A DNA stretch of 64,000 nucleotides from Bacillota bacterium (GTDB taxonomy: Bacteria; Bacillota; Clostridia; Christensenellales; UMGS416): NCBI GenBank assembly GCA_023398815.1, contig JAEWRW010000053.1, forward strand, positions 24,778 through 88,777, read 5' to 3'. Positions 19,506-28,770 of this stretch are shown in pieces (position 1 is the stretch's first letter; each line of letters begins with the position of its first letter). The notes under the pieces were generated by a model, which was given only the letters and a program-made list of their open reading frames with translations, was not told the origin of the DNA and did not search any database. The position numbers were made by a program, and so were the translations under genes.

Positions 19506-19847
19506 ATGGACGACTGCTTGTTCTGCAGAATCATCCGGGGGGAGATCCCTAGCAGCAAGGTGTATGAGGACGCGCACTGCTTCGCCTTCCGGGACATCCA
19601 GCCCGAAGCTCCGGTGCACATCCTCATCGTGCCCAAGCACCACGTGGCCAACGCCATGGAGGGGGCCGAGGTGCCCGGGCTCATGGATGCGCTCTTTGCC
19701 GCGGCGGCCAACGTAGCCCGGCAGGAGGGGGTGGCCGACGATGGATTCCGCATGGTGCTCAACACCGGCGAGAAGGCCGGGCAGAGCGTGCCGCACCTGC
19801 ACCTGCATCTCATTGGCGGGCGCAAGCTCGCTTGGCCTCCTGGCTGA
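19506..19847 (+). CDS. hinT: HIT-family nucleotide hydrolase HinT
   Basis: 113 residues, full length for the family. The histidine triad is HLHLHL at 97-102, and the N-terminal CLFC (Cys4, Cys7) binds zinc in related proteins. It hydrolyses AMP-linked phosphoramidates. It lies 94 bp after mtaB with its own ribosome site (AAGGAGGCCAGACG) and ends the cluster. Confidence 0.94.
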   Translation: MDDCLFCRIIRGEIPSSKVYEDAHCFAFRDIQPEAPVHILIVPKHHVANAMEGAEVPGLMDALFAAAANVARQEGVADDGFRMVLNTGEKAGQSVPHLHLHLIGGRKLAWPPG

Positions 19848-19859
19848 GCAAAACCCCGC

Positions 19860-19888
19860 TTGACAGCGGCTGGCCGCGCGGCTACACT
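19860..19888 (+). promoter_or_regulatory. Strong promoter of the candidate RNA
   Basis: TTGACA and TACACT are separated by exactly 17 bp, in a gap with no good open frame after it. Confidence 0.75.
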
Positions 19889-19894
19889 AGTGCT

Positions 19895-20084
19895 GCAACA
19901 GGCCAGAACTATTTGAGGAGGGATTCCATCCGGACGGCGCGTGAGCGCCTGCTGGAAACGAGCGGACATCACAACTGCACAAAACGCTTCGCCGTGCTTT
20001 GGCACAGGTGTGTTTGTGTACGATGGGTGCTCCGCTCTGTGTGAACGCGACTAACGCCGCAGAGCAACCGCTCTGCGGCTTTTT
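19895..20084 (+). ncRNA. Candidate small non-coding RNA (~190 nt)
   Basis: It begins after a consensus promoter and ends in a textbook terminator. The interior can fold into GGCGC-GTGA-GCGCC (19936-19949) and a long irregular hairpin closed by GAGCGGA/TCCGCTC (19960-19966, 20031-20037), continued by CATC/GATG and GCACAAA/TTTGTGT, with GTGC-TTTG-GCAC at the tip. No frame has a plausible start with SD. The length is close to that of 6S RNA, but the two-domain fold is not one long bulged rod, so I do not assign that class. A leader for the methyltransferase at 20129 is possible but the terminator intervenes. Confidence 0.55.
20056..20084 (+). terminator. Intrinsic terminator of the candidate RNA
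   Basis: GCCGCAGAGC and GCTCTGCGGC form a 10-bp stem with loop AACC, followed by five T. Confidence 0.92.
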
Positions 20085-20128
20085 CATTTCGGCTTGTTGC
20101 ACTTAAATGAGATTGGGAGGAACTTGAT

Positions 20129-20956
20129 ATGTTGAACCAGGAATGGATGCTGGTCAAAGCGCCCGCCCCTTACGAGCCGGGGGAACCGGCATTCTGGAAC
20201 GACCCGCACATTGCGCGGCAGATGCTGCGTGCCCATCTTGACCAAAGCACCGAAGCGGCGAGTTACCGCGCCGGCCGCATCGACGCCATCTGTGCGTTCC
20301 TGCCGGCGGCCATGGGATTGCTGCCCGAGGGGGACGTTGTGGATCTGGGTTGCGGCCCGGGGCTCTACTGCGCGCGCCTGGCCGCCGCCGGGTATCGCAT
20401 GACCGGCCTGGACTTCTCGCCGGTTGCCATTGAGCATGGGCGGGCGGCAGTGCCCGACGCGCAGTTCCGCGTGGAGAATTACCTTGAATGGCACGAGGAG
20501 AACCGGTACGATGGGGCGCTTCTGATCTATGAGGATTATGGGGTGCTGGCCCCGGCAGACAGGCGTCTGCTACTTGCCAATGTGCGCCGCGCGCTGCGGC
20601 CCGGCGGGTCGTTTGCCCTCGATGTGTTGAGCACAGCGGCGTTTGCGGAGGTGTCAAAGCGGCCGGAGAAAACCTGGCAGCTGGAGGAGGCAGGCTTCTG
20701 GCGGCCTCACCACCATATGGTGCTGCAACAGCTCTTTTTGTACCCTGGCATTCCTTCGTCCTGCCAGCAGTACGCCGTATATGACGGCACCTTGACGGTG
20801 TACCGCGTGCACCAGACATACTACACACCGGAGAGCATTGGGGCGGAGCTGGAAGAGGCGGGGTTTGTCGTGGAGAGCGTGCATGCCAGCTTGACGGGCG
20901 AGCCCTGGCGGGAGGACGCGCCCCAGATCGCCGTGGTGTGCCGAAAGACGGCCTGA
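20129..20956 (+). CDS. Class I SAM-dependent methyltransferase
   Basis: 275 residues. The SAM-binding loop VVDLGCGPGLYC is near residue 71-82, with the acidic ribose contact in GLDFSP and the post-motif ALRPGGSFALD. The N-terminal 60 residues form a cap of unknown specificity. It follows the candidate RNA and its terminator, with SD GGGAGG upstream. The substrate is unknown; the overall arrangement resembles small-molecule rather than rRNA methyltransferases. Confidence 0.85.
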   Translation: MLNQEWMLVKAPAPYEPGEPAFWNDPHIARQMLRAHLDQSTEAASYRAGRIDAICAFLPAAMGLLPEGDVVDLGCGPGLYCARLAAAGYRMTGLDFSPVAIEHGRAAVPDAQFRVENYLEWHEENRYDGALLIYEDYGVLAPADRRLLLANVRRALRPGGSFALDVLSTAAFAEVSKRPEKTWQLEEAGFWRPHHHMVLQQLFLYPGIPSSCQQYAVYDGTLTVYRVHQTYYTPESIGAELEEAGFVVESVHASLTGEPWREDAPQIAVVCRKTA

Positions 20957-20970
20957 CGGCCTGACGGCCT
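20947..20970 (+). repeat. Three tandem copies of an 8-bp unit at the gene end
   Basis: GACGGCCT is repeated three times without gaps. The stop codon of the methyltransferase lies at the first unit junction (20954-20956). Copy number could vary by slippage. Confidence 0.8.
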
Positions 20971-21020
20971 TTCGCGTCTGGCTGGTCGTGGCCTTCGGCC
21001 ACTGCTCGCCCATGCGACCT

Positions 21021-21250
21021 GGCCGCTGTGGCGACAGCCGCGATTCAAAGTGCTTGTTCTCACTTCGTCGAATCGTCCGCCGCACAGGTCGCCGGACGAT
21101 CACGAATTGTAGCTCTCATGCGGGGTTTCTAGGATACGTTGCGCCTGTGGGCGGGGTTTTCTCTTCTGCGCGCACTGACTCATTTTTCCTCCCGCCGAAT
21201 GAATCGGCGGGAGGTTCATCTCCCATTGCTCGTTCTGAGGGGTGGAATAC
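21021..21250 (+). repeat. Intergenic structured repeat, copy A
   Basis: About 230 bp between two convergent genes, related to copies B (30996), C (45400), D1 and D2 (50.1-50.5 kb). It contains hairpin H1, ATCGTCCG/CGGACGAT (21072-21079, 21093-21100), the conserved stretch GTAGCTCTCATGCGG and hairpin H2, CCTCCCGCCGA/TCGGCGGGAGG with loop ATGAA (21188-21214). The outer flanks carry the imperfect inverted sequences GGCCTTTCGCG and CGCTAAAGGCC. No protein is encoded. This fills the gap 20957-21274. Confidence 0.8.
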
Positions 21251-21274
21251 GCTAAAGGCCGCCCGACGGTCTTC

Positions 21275-21958
21275 TCATTGTGTGTCGCCGTCGCTGTAGG
21301 CCACTGTTACCCCGGTGATGATGTTCTTGGCCGAGGACACCGCTGACAGCGGCGGCGTCAGTTCATCCGTCGCGCCGGTGGGGTCGCCGGAGCCCACGAG
21401 TTCGGGCTCGGAGACCTCACCGGTGGCGCGGTTGATGCGCACGCGGTAAATCATGGAGGGTTGACCGTTGACCCCGGTGTCGATGGAATGATCGCCGTTG
21501 TTCGTTTGGGCATAATAGGCATTGTAGTCATAGGAGGCGTTGGCCTCGATGCAGAGGGCGAAGTAGTCGTCGGTAATGCCTTCGGGCAGGGGGAACACCA
21601 GGGTCGCGCCGCTCTTTGGCGTCGCGCTGGTGATGGTGTCCAGCGACAGGCTGTCCCGCTCCCCAGCGACAAGGCCGTCCCACACTGGCAGGGCCTCGGG
21701 GCGGGGGTTGGTGTCACTCCAGGCCCACTGGCCGGCTTTCTTCGTCACGTACAGCGTTGTCACAGCGCCATCGGCGGGGTTGACCGCCCAGATGGCAAAG
21801 GATGGCGCGTATTTGGTGTCCGCCGAGTAAGACACCTGCACCGTCAAATGTGGCTTTGTCAGGTCGGTGCCGGCGAATGCGGTACCGTCGGCCCGCAGCG
21901 AGCAGGCGCACAGCGTCAGGGCCAGGGACAGGGCAGCAATCAGGCGCAGGAGCTTCAT
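21275..21958 (-). CDS. DUF2271-like lipoprotein
   Basis: 227 residues. The N-terminus MKLLRLIAALSLALTLCACS is a lipoprotein signal with lipobox LCAC, so the mature protein is anchored outside the cell. The rest resembles DUF2271 proteins in order of motifs: FAIWAVNPADG, TLYVTKKAG, RPEALPVWDG and SATPKSG. The role of that family is unclear; some members are linked to flavin/FMN-binding redox proteins. I used the ATG at 21958; the frame opens 14 codons earlier but the signal peptide argues against that. Confidence 0.6.
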   Translation of the reverse strand: MKLLRLIAALSLALTLCACSLRADGTAFAGTDLTKPHLTVQVSYSADTKYAPSFAIWAVNPADGAVTTLYVTKKAGQWAWSDTNPRPEALPVWDGLVAGERDSLSLDTITSATPKSGATLVFPLPEGITDDYFALCIEANASYDYNAYYAQTNNGDHSIDTGVNGQPSMIYRVRINRATGEVSEPELVGSGDPTGATDELTPPLSAVSSAKNIITGVTVAYSDGDTQ

Positions 21959-22080
21959 GGGCGGCACTCGCTTTCTTTGGGGGATTGCGCAGTTCTGCAA
22001 GTTAGTATATCATGGTTGCCACACGGGCGGAAAGAGGCGGACAGCCCATGGATTTCTACATCGCGCGATGCAAAATGGGA

Positions 22081-22110
22081 TTGACAATGAGGCCCATTTA
22101 ATTGTAGAAT
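22081..22110 (+). promoter_or_regulatory. Promoter of the tRNA-Gly/tuf unit
   Basis: TTGACA and TAGAAT are separated by 18 bp, about 68 bp upstream of the tRNA. Confidence 0.75.
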
Positions 22111-22177
22111 AGTATCCGGCTTCTATCCGGTTTGCTTCCTATCGGTTGCAAAGCAGTGTCGGTTGCGAAAGAGGCTT

Positions 22178-22251
22178 GCGGGTGTAACTCAATGGTAGAG
22201 TTCTAGCTTCCCAAGCTAGCTACGTGGGTTCGATTCCCATCACCCGCTCCA
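22178..22251 (+). tRNA. tRNA-Gly (anticodon CCC)
   Basis: The acceptor arms GCGGGTG/CACCCGC, D-arm ACTC/GAGT, anticodon arm CTAGC/GCTAG with loop TTCCCAA (anticodon 22210-22212) and T-arm with TTCGATT are all present. The CCA end is encoded and the discriminator base is T, as expected for Gly. It lies 67 bp upstream of tuf and is probably cotranscribed with it. Confidence 0.96.
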
Positions 22252-22318
22252 ACATCCATTTTTCAAAACACACGGCAGAGTTGTAAGGGCCGGAGTGGTT
22301 AAAGGAGGAAATTCACCA

Positions 22319-23530
<1,212 letters not shown>

Positions 23531-23554
23531 CAAACGATCTCGAACTGGACAGGA

Positions 23555-23588
23555 GAAAGCTGGAGTGACAAACTCCCGCTTTCTTTTG
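23555..23588 (+). terminator. Terminator of tuf
   Basis: GAAAGC-t-GGAG pairs with CTCC-c-GCTTTC and is followed by TTTTG. Confidence 0.85.
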
Positions 23589-23608
23589 TCTAGGAAAAGT
23601 CGCAGGCA

Positions 23609-23637
23609 TTGACAGATAGCGCACATTATGATAAATT
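23609..23637 (+). promoter_or_regulatory. Promoter of rpmG-secE-nusG-rplKA
   Basis: TTGACA and TAAATT are separated by 17 bp. Confidence 0.65.
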
Positions 23638-23691
23638 GAACGTTGCGTCTGCCCCTCCATGGGGCGACCCAGCCGGAGGAGGTGTCACAGC

Positions 23692-23841
23692 ATGAGAGTA
23701 CGCATTACACTGGCTTGCGCGGACTGCAAGCAGCGCAATTACGACACAATGAAGAACCGGAAGAACGATCCCGATCGTCTGGAGCTCAAGAAGTATTGCC
23801 GCTTCTGCAAGAAGCATACCGATCACAAGGAGACCAGATAG
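23692..23841 (+). CDS. rpmG: 50S ribosomal protein L33
   Basis: 49 residues, normal length. It is the zinc-binding form, with CADC near residue 9 and CRFC near residue 36. SD GGAGGAGG precedes it. The gene order rpmG-secE-nusG is standard in Firmicutes. Confidence 0.96.
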   Translation: MRVRITLACADCKQRNYDTMKNRKNDPDRLELKKYCRFCKKHTDHKETR

Positions 23842-23875
23842 GGTTCGATTCCACACCGAAGGTGAGGTACTGGAG

Positions 23876-24163
23876 ATGGCCACCGAACACAAGGCGGACA
23901 AGCCCGTGCTGAAAAAGGACGGCGCAAAGCCCGCGCAGAAGAAAAAAGGGAAGGGCGCAAAGGCTTCCTTTGCCGCCGTTGGCCGGTTCTTTCGTGATGT
24001 CATCAGCGAGCTGAAAAAGGTTACCTGGCCCACCCGCAAGGAATTCGTTTCTTACGGTGTTGCTGTTGTCGTGTTCGTCACGGTGTTTAGCATTGTCGTT
24101 TTGGCGATGGACTACACCATCGGTAACGGCGTGTCGTCGTTGCTGGGTGCGATCGGCGGTTGA
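23876..24163 (+). CDS. secE: Preprotein translocase subunit SecE
   Basis: 95 residues: a Lys-rich N-terminus, the conserved amphipathic segment RDVISELKKVTWPTRKEF, and one C-terminal membrane helix. This is the short single-span form of Gram-positive bacteria. Confidence 0.96.
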   Translation: MATEHKADKPVLKKDGAKPAQKKKGKGAKASFAAVGRFFRDVISELKKVTWPTRKEFVSYGVAVVVFVTVFSIVVLAMDYTIGNGVSSLLGAIGG

Positions 24164-24277
24164 CGCCAGCGCCTTTGCCGCGGCCTTCGCAGGGCCTGCG
24201 CGGCGTGCTTGTGCTGTCGCTTGACGCACGCGGGCCGCGCCTGTCGCATCGGGCGGTTTCCCAAGGCCAGAGAAGTT

Positions 24278-24312
24278 AGGAGGGAAGGGCGCTCCTCGGC
24301 GTTCCTGCAAAG
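24278..24312 (+). promoter_or_regulatory. nusG leader: SD distant from the start codon, hairpin between
   Basis: The only good SD, AGGAGG (24279-24284), is about 28 nt before the nusG ATG. GGAA/TTCC and CGC/GCG (24283-24305) can fold in between, leaving about 7 nt to the ATG. An alternative fold, AGGAG/CTCCT, would hide the SD. Upstream, 24164-24277 is GC-rich with no feature I recognise. Confidence 0.35.
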
Positions 24313-24852
24313 ATGGCTGAGAACGATAACGCAAAATGGTATGTCATCCACACCTATTCCGGCTATGAGAACAAGGTGAAGGACAACCTCGACAAAACGC
24401 TGGAGAACAACCCCAACCTGCAGGAGTACATTGTGGAAATCAAGGTACCCATGCAGGAGACGCTGAAGGTGGACAAGCGCACCAATAAGCATGTCACCAA
24501 GATGGAGAAGCTGTTCCCCGGTTATGTCATGGTCAAGATGGTCATGAACGACCGGATGTGGAACATCGTGCGCAACACCCGCGGGGTTACCGGTTTTGTG
24601 GGCCCCAGCTCCTCCAAGCCTGTGCCGCTGACCGACGAGGAAGTGGTGGCCATGGGGGTGGAGCGCATTCCGCTCAAGCTTGACCTGGAGGCGGGCGAGC
24701 AGGTTCGCATCATTTCCGGCGCGCTCGAAAACTTCGTGGGCGTGGTGGAGGATGTCTTCCCCGAGCGGCAGAAGGTGCGCGTGAAGGTCTCCATGTTTGG
24801 GCGTGACACGCCGGTGGAGCTAGACTTCGTCGAAGTCCGCAAGCAGCATTAA
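24313..24852 (+). CDS. nusG: Transcription termination/antitermination factor NusG
   Basis: 179 residues. The NGN domain starts WYVIHTYSGYENKV and includes LFPGYVMVKM; the KOW domain contains GEQVRIISGALENFVGVVEDV. No in-frame start codon exists between the upstream stop at 24277 and this ATG, so the start is fixed despite the distant SD. Confidence 0.97.
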   Translation: MAENDNAKWYVIHTYSGYENKVKDNLDKTLENNPNLQEYIVEIKVPMQETLKVDKRTNKHVTKMEKLFPGYVMVKMVMNDRMWNIVRNTRGVTGFVGPSSSKPVPLTDEEVVAMGVERIPLKLDLEAGEQVRIISGALENFVGVVEDVFPERQKVRVKVSMFGRDTPVELDFVEVRKQH

Positions 24853-24943
24853 TTTGGAAATGTCCCCGTTCCGGGGGTTTCGTCAACAGAAGTGGGAGGG
24901 CGCAAGCCCAATACTACCACGATCATGACAGGAGGTGCCACAC

Positions 24944-25372
24944 ATGGCCAAGAAGGTCACAGCAGTTGTCAAGCTGCAGGTCAACGCCGGCAAGGCGACC
25001 CCTGCGCCGCCCATCGGTCCGGCGCTCGGTCAGCACGGCGTGAATATCATGGGGTTCTGCAAGGAATTCAACGCCCGTACCGCCGACCAGGTCGGGCTTA
25101 TCATCCCCATCGTCCTGACGGTGTACCAGGACCGGTCGTTCACGTTCATCACCAAGACGCCGCCGGCCGCCGTCCTCATCAAGAAGGCGCTGGGCATTGA
25201 GAGCGGTTCTGCCCGCCCCAACACCGACAAGGTTGCCAAGATCAAGCGCTCGGAAGTGCGCAAGATTGCCGAAACCAAGATGCCCGACCTCAACGCTGCC
25301 AGCGTCGAGGCCGCGATGAGCATGATCGCCGGCACGGCCCGCAGCATGGGTATCGTCGTCGTCGACGACTGA
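24944..25372 (+). CDS. rplK: 50S ribosomal protein L11
   Basis: 142 residues, full length, with AKKVTAVVKLQVNAGKATP and the PPIGPALGQHGVNIM segment that contacts 23S rRNA. It is the target of PrmA encoded at 17.2 kb. SD AGGAGG precedes it. Confidence 0.98.
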   Translation: MAKKVTAVVKLQVNAGKATPAPPIGPALGQHGVNIMGFCKEFNARTADQVGLIIPIVLTVYQDRSFTFITKTPPAAVLIKKALGIESGSARPNTDKVAKIKRSEVRKIAETKMPDLNAASVEAAMSMIAGTARSMGIVVVDD

Positions 25373-25442
25373 CCGAACAACCGCACCAACCCCAATACCG
25401 TGGGAGGAAGCAATTCCGTCATTACCACAAGGAGGTTCTTCC

Positions 25443-26132
25443 ATGTTCAGAGGCAAGAAGTATCAGGACAGCGCCAAGCTGTTTGACAGAACCCGTGCTT
25501 ACCCGGCGAATGAGGCGCTGACGCTGGCTGTCAGCACTGCCAAGGCCAAGTTCGATGAAACCATCGAGCTGTCGGTTCGCCTGGGTGTTGACCCCCGCCA
25601 CGCCGACCAGCAGGTGCGCGGCACCGTCGTGCTGCCCAACGGCACCGGTAAAGTGCTGCGCGTGTTGGTGTTCGCCAAGGGCGACGCCGCCCGTGCCGCC
25701 GAGGAAGCTGGCGCCGACTTCGTGGGCGCCGAGGAGTACGTCGAGAAGATCACCAACGAAAATTGGTTCGGTTTCGACGTCTGCGTTGCTACCCCCGACA
25801 TGATGCGTATTCTCGGCCGCTTGGGCCGCGTGCTTGGCCCCAAGGGCTTGATGCCGAACCCCAAGAGCGGCACCGTCACCACCGATGTTGGCCGTGCCGT
25901 GCAGGAGATCAAGTCCGGTAAGGTGGAGTATCGCGTGGACAAGACGAGCATCGCCCACGTGCCGATCGGCAAGGCGTCCTTCGGCGCGGAGAAGCTCATT
26001 GAGAACTACAACGTGCTGATGGATGCCATCGTGCGCGCCAAGCCGGCTTCGGCCAAGGGTACGTATTTCAAGAGCGTCGTGGTGTCTTCCACCATGGGCC
26101 CTGGCATCAAGATCGCGACCAGCGGCAACTAA
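25443..26132 (+). CDS. rplA: 50S ribosomal protein L1
   Basis: 229 residues, full length, with LGVDPRHADQQVRGTV and the signature GPKGLMPNPKSGTVT. In many bacteria L1 represses this operon by binding the rplK leader; I did not find a clear target. The operon ends here. Confidence 0.98.
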   Translation: MFRGKKYQDSAKLFDRTRAYPANEALTLAVSTAKAKFDETIELSVRLGVDPRHADQQVRGTVVLPNGTGKVLRVLVFAKGDAARAAEEAGADFVGAEEYVEKITNENWFGFDVCVATPDMMRILGRLGRVLGPKGLMPNPKSGTVTTDVGRAVQEIKSGKVEYRVDKTSIAHVPIGKASFGAEKLIENYNVLMDAIVRAKPASAKGTYFKSVVVSSTMGPGIKIATSGN

Positions 26133-26153
26133 CAACACCAGCGGGAGTAAGGA

Positions 26154-26186
26154 AAAGGAGCGGCCAGTTTGGCCGCTCCTTTGTTT
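26154..26186 (+). terminator. Terminator after rplA
   Basis: AAAGGAGCGGCCA and TGGCCGCTCCTTT form a 13-bp stem with a 3-nt loop followed by GTTTG. It shows that rplJ-rplL is not part of this transcript. Confidence 0.93.
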
Positions 26187-26202
26187 GTCGCGATGACACA
26201 GC

Positions 26203-27291
26203 TTAGGAGATGCTTCGAGCTTTGGGCAGGGCGGAACTTAAGGAATGCAGACGGCACAGCACAAAGGTAGACTCCAACTCGCGCCACCGACGGTGGCGTC
26301 TGTTCTCCCCCAATCCCATATGGCAACCCATCACCGCGTATCCGGTTGCCTCCGGCAGGTAGGTGGCAGGGAAGCACACATGCCCATCCTCGGAGCGAAG
26401 CGAGTCCAAGTGAGCCACAACGGCGCCGTACCAGGGGGTGCACGTGGCTGCGGGCAGGGGAGACAACAACTCTGCATACAGCACCAGCCGGTTTGGGGAG
26501 TGCTCAATGGCTTCGGATGGATCGAAGTATCCGGGCAGCTTTGGGTCCCACCCCATGGCGTGGTAGCGACCGCTGCCAGCGGCAAGAATGCCGTAACCGT
26601 CAGCCACGGTGGTGTGGAAGGCGTTACTGAGGAGGGAATCGAGGATCGTAACAATTTGCCTGTCGGTTTGATGGTCTTCGCCGTATAGGCTGCTCAGCGC
26701 GAAAAGGTCATACACCAAGGGAAAACAGAACCCGCACTGGGCAATGAGCGATGGCCGTATGAGTGGCCTGTCACTCCAGACGGATGGAATGCCGCGGTAG
26801 GGTGTGCGGTTCTCTTCGTAAAGGCTGGACAGCCCCAGGGCCGCGAAGCTTGTCAGTTCGCCCAGACTGCCATGAGCATGGCGCAGCAAGGGGTCGGTGC
26901 GGTAGCCGGCGGCAACCAGCAGGCCCGACAGGACAATCGCGGAAAACGACGCCCGGCAGGGCGTATGGATGCTCTCTTGTGTTAGGTGATCCAGATAGGG
27001 CTCCACTAGGGCGTCAAAGACTGGAATGCCAGCGTGAAACCCCAACCGCAGCAGCTTGGCCATGGCATTCTCAAATTGGCCGTCGCCGCTGCCGTGGATG
27101 TCGTTGGCCCGCATGGGCGGTGTGGCCTTCAGGTGGGCCAGCCACGCCTGTGCGCCAGGGGTGGCTACCATGGCATCCTGAAGGTGCCTCAAGCGAGAGG
27201 GGGAGGTCTCCCCCAGCAGTTCCCGTGCCACCCGGTATTGAATGGAAGCGCCGCCATGTTCCATTAGCCAGTCCGGCCATCGCTCTTCCAT
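26203..27291 (-). CDS. Uncharacterised protein, possible alpha/alpha-toroid (prenyltransferase/squalene-cyclase-like repeat)
   Basis: 362 residues with no signal peptide or membrane segment. The sequence alternates helices and short Gly/Asp turns such as GDGQFENAMAKLLRLG, SAIVLSGLLVAAGYRTDP and LAAGSGRYHAMGWDP. This is the look of alpha/alpha toroids found in terpene cyclases, prenyltransferases and some glycan enzymes. A DxDD cyclase motif is not seen, so activity is not implied. The start follows GGGAGGGAATCCC. It is monocistronic and convergent with rplA. The fold call is inference. Confidence 0.45.
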   Translation of the reverse strand: MEERWPDWLMEHGGASIQYRVARELLGETSPSRLRHLQDAMVATPGAQAWLAHLKATPPMRANDIHGSGDGQFENAMAKLLRLGFHAGIPVFDALVEPYLDHLTQESIHTPCRASFSAIVLSGLLVAAGYRTDPLLRHAHGSLGELTSFAALGLSSLYEENRTPYRGIPSVWSDRPLIRPSLIAQCGFCFPLVYDLFALSSLYGEDHQTDRQIVTILDSLLSNAFHTTVADGYGILAAGSGRYHAMGWDPKLPGYFDPSEAIEHSPNRLVLYAELLSPLPAATCTPWYGAVVAHLDSLRSEDGHVCFPATYLPEATGYAVMGCHMGLGENRRHRRWRELESTFVLCRLHSLSSALPKARSIS

Positions 27292-27478
27292 GGGATTCCC
27301 TCCCTGCTTCTGTGTGCCGCAAAACTCCGGCTGCTTGCCGTTTCATTACACCTGGGTACAGTGTGGGGAAATGGGGCGGCAAATGCAACAGCAGCATCTG
27401 CGTTCGTAGGCCCTAGGAGTGGCGAAAGGAGGAAGCGCGCCGCGCATCCTGCCCCTCCTCTTTGGCTTGGTCAGAAGA

Positions 27479-28606
27479 TTATTTCCCGCCCTGCTTGTAT
27501 TTGAGGATCCTTAGCACCGACTGATCGATGCGCTTCTCGGTGATTTCGCCGTTCTTCACTGCCGCCAGCACAGCGCTGAAGGCCGCCTTGGTATCGGTGG
27601 GCATCAGCAACACATCGGCACCGGCCTCGATCGCCTTGACTGCGGCCTTGTCCGGTGTGTAATACTTGGACACCGCCTCCATATCGAGAGCGTCGGTGAA
27701 TACGAGGCCGTCAAAGCCCAGCCGCTTGCGCAGGATGTCGGTGATGATCTCGTGAGAGAGGGAGGCGGGAAGCCCGTCGTCGGTCACATTGGGGCACAGC
27801 ACATGGGCCACCATCACGGCGTCAGCACCGGCTTGGAAGCCTGCCTCAAAGGGCAGGAACTCAAACCGCTCCATTTCCTTGAGCGTCTTGGTCGCCTGCA
27901 CGGCACCCTTGTGGGTGTCGCCGATGGTGTCGCCATGGCCGGGGAAGTGCTTCAGCACCGGCAGCACCCCGGCTTCTTTCAGCCCCAGGGTGGCAGCCGC
28001 CACATAGGGGGAGGCGTCCTCCGGTGTGGTGCCAAAGGCTCGCGTGCCAATGACCTTGTTCTCTGGGTTGGAAAAGACATCGGCCACCGGCGCAAAGTCT
28101 ACGTCAAAACCCCAGGCCAACAGTTCTTGCCCCATCCGGCGGTGCAAGTCCCTAACGGCTTCTGGATCGTTCTGCTGTGCCAGCGTGAGCGCGGGTGGAG
28201 CCATGTAGGGGAAGGCATCGGCAGGGAACCGGTTCACCCGGCCACCCTCCATATCCACCGCGATCCAAATGGGTTCGCTGGAGAGGGCTCGCAGGCTTTT
28301 GACAAGCTCAATGGTTTGCTTTTCGTCGGTGATGTTTTCTTTGAAGAAGATGAATCCCCCCACCGGGATCTCATCATAGCGGGCTTGGGCCTCGGCCCCG
28401 GCGGTGAGTAGCGGCCCGCCGGTGATCGTCTCCGGCCTTACCAGGAAGAGCTGAGCCACCTTGCGCTCCAGCGTCCAACCGGCCAGCGGGTCAGGGGTGG
28501 ATGTCGGTGTGGGGGAGGGGGTGGAAACATTGCCGGACTGCCGCAACGCGCAGGCGTTCAGCACCAGCAATGGCATCAGGATGGTGAACAAACGAATGTG
28601 TTTCAT
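27479..28606 (-). CDS. nagZ: Beta-N-acetylhexosaminidase NagZ-like lipoprotein (GH3)
   Basis: 375 residues. Lipoprotein signal with lipobox LNAC (Cys19), then a Ser/Thr/Pro linker. The GH3 barrel carries VLKHFPGHGDT (218-227), the Asp-His acid/base dyad DTH (230-232) and the nucleophile in FTDALDME (Asp305). It removes GlcNAc from muropeptides outside the cell, as the Bacillus enzyme does. RBS GGAGCG precedes the ATG. No MurNAc amidase gene is adjacent. A weak bulged hairpin downstream (27430-27475) may terminate it. Confidence 0.88.
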   Translation of the reverse strand: MKHIRLFTILMPLLVLNACALRQSGNVSTPSPTPTSTPDPLAGWTLERKVAQLFLVRPETITGGPLLTAGAEAQARYDEIPVGGFIFFKENITDEKQTIELVKSLRALSSEPIWIAVDMEGGRVNRFPADAFPYMAPPALTLAQQNDPEAVRDLHRRMGQELLAWGFDVDFAPVADVFSNPENKVIGTRAFGTTPEDASPYVAAATLGLKEAGVLPVLKHFPGHGDTIGDTHKGAVQATKTLKEMERFEFLPFEAGFQAGADAVMVAHVLCPNVTDDGLPASLSHEIITDILRKRLGFDGLVFTDALDMEAVSKYYTPDKAAVKAIEAGADVLLMPTDTKAAFSAVLAAVKNGEITEKRIDQSVLRILKYKQGGK

Positions 28607-28693
28607 TTTAACGCTCCATGGGAGGTAGGTTGGCCCTCTATGGCGTCAGTATACCACAGTATGGGGCACTACACCTTTTTTCTGCGCAAGCAC

Positions 28694-28722
28694 TTGCCAG
28701 AGGCACAGCCGGCCGATATGAT
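28694..28722 (+). promoter_or_regulatory. Promoter of the LURP-like gene and perhaps pfk
   Basis: TTGCCA and TATGAT are separated by 17 bp. Confidence 0.6.
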
Positions 28723-28770
28723 AGACTGGTAAGAGCATCCAGCTGCAACGGCTGGAGATGAGGAGAGCCT

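Noticed and set aside
19895..20084. 6S RNA, SRP RNA or T-box assignment for the RNA
   Set aside because: It does not fold into one bulged rod as 6S does, lacks the GGAAG/AGCA core of SRP RNA and has no T-box sequence.
24164..24277. Regulatory RNA between secE and nusG
   Set aside because: The stretch is GC-rich and can fold, but no helix stands out from what such composition gives by chance.
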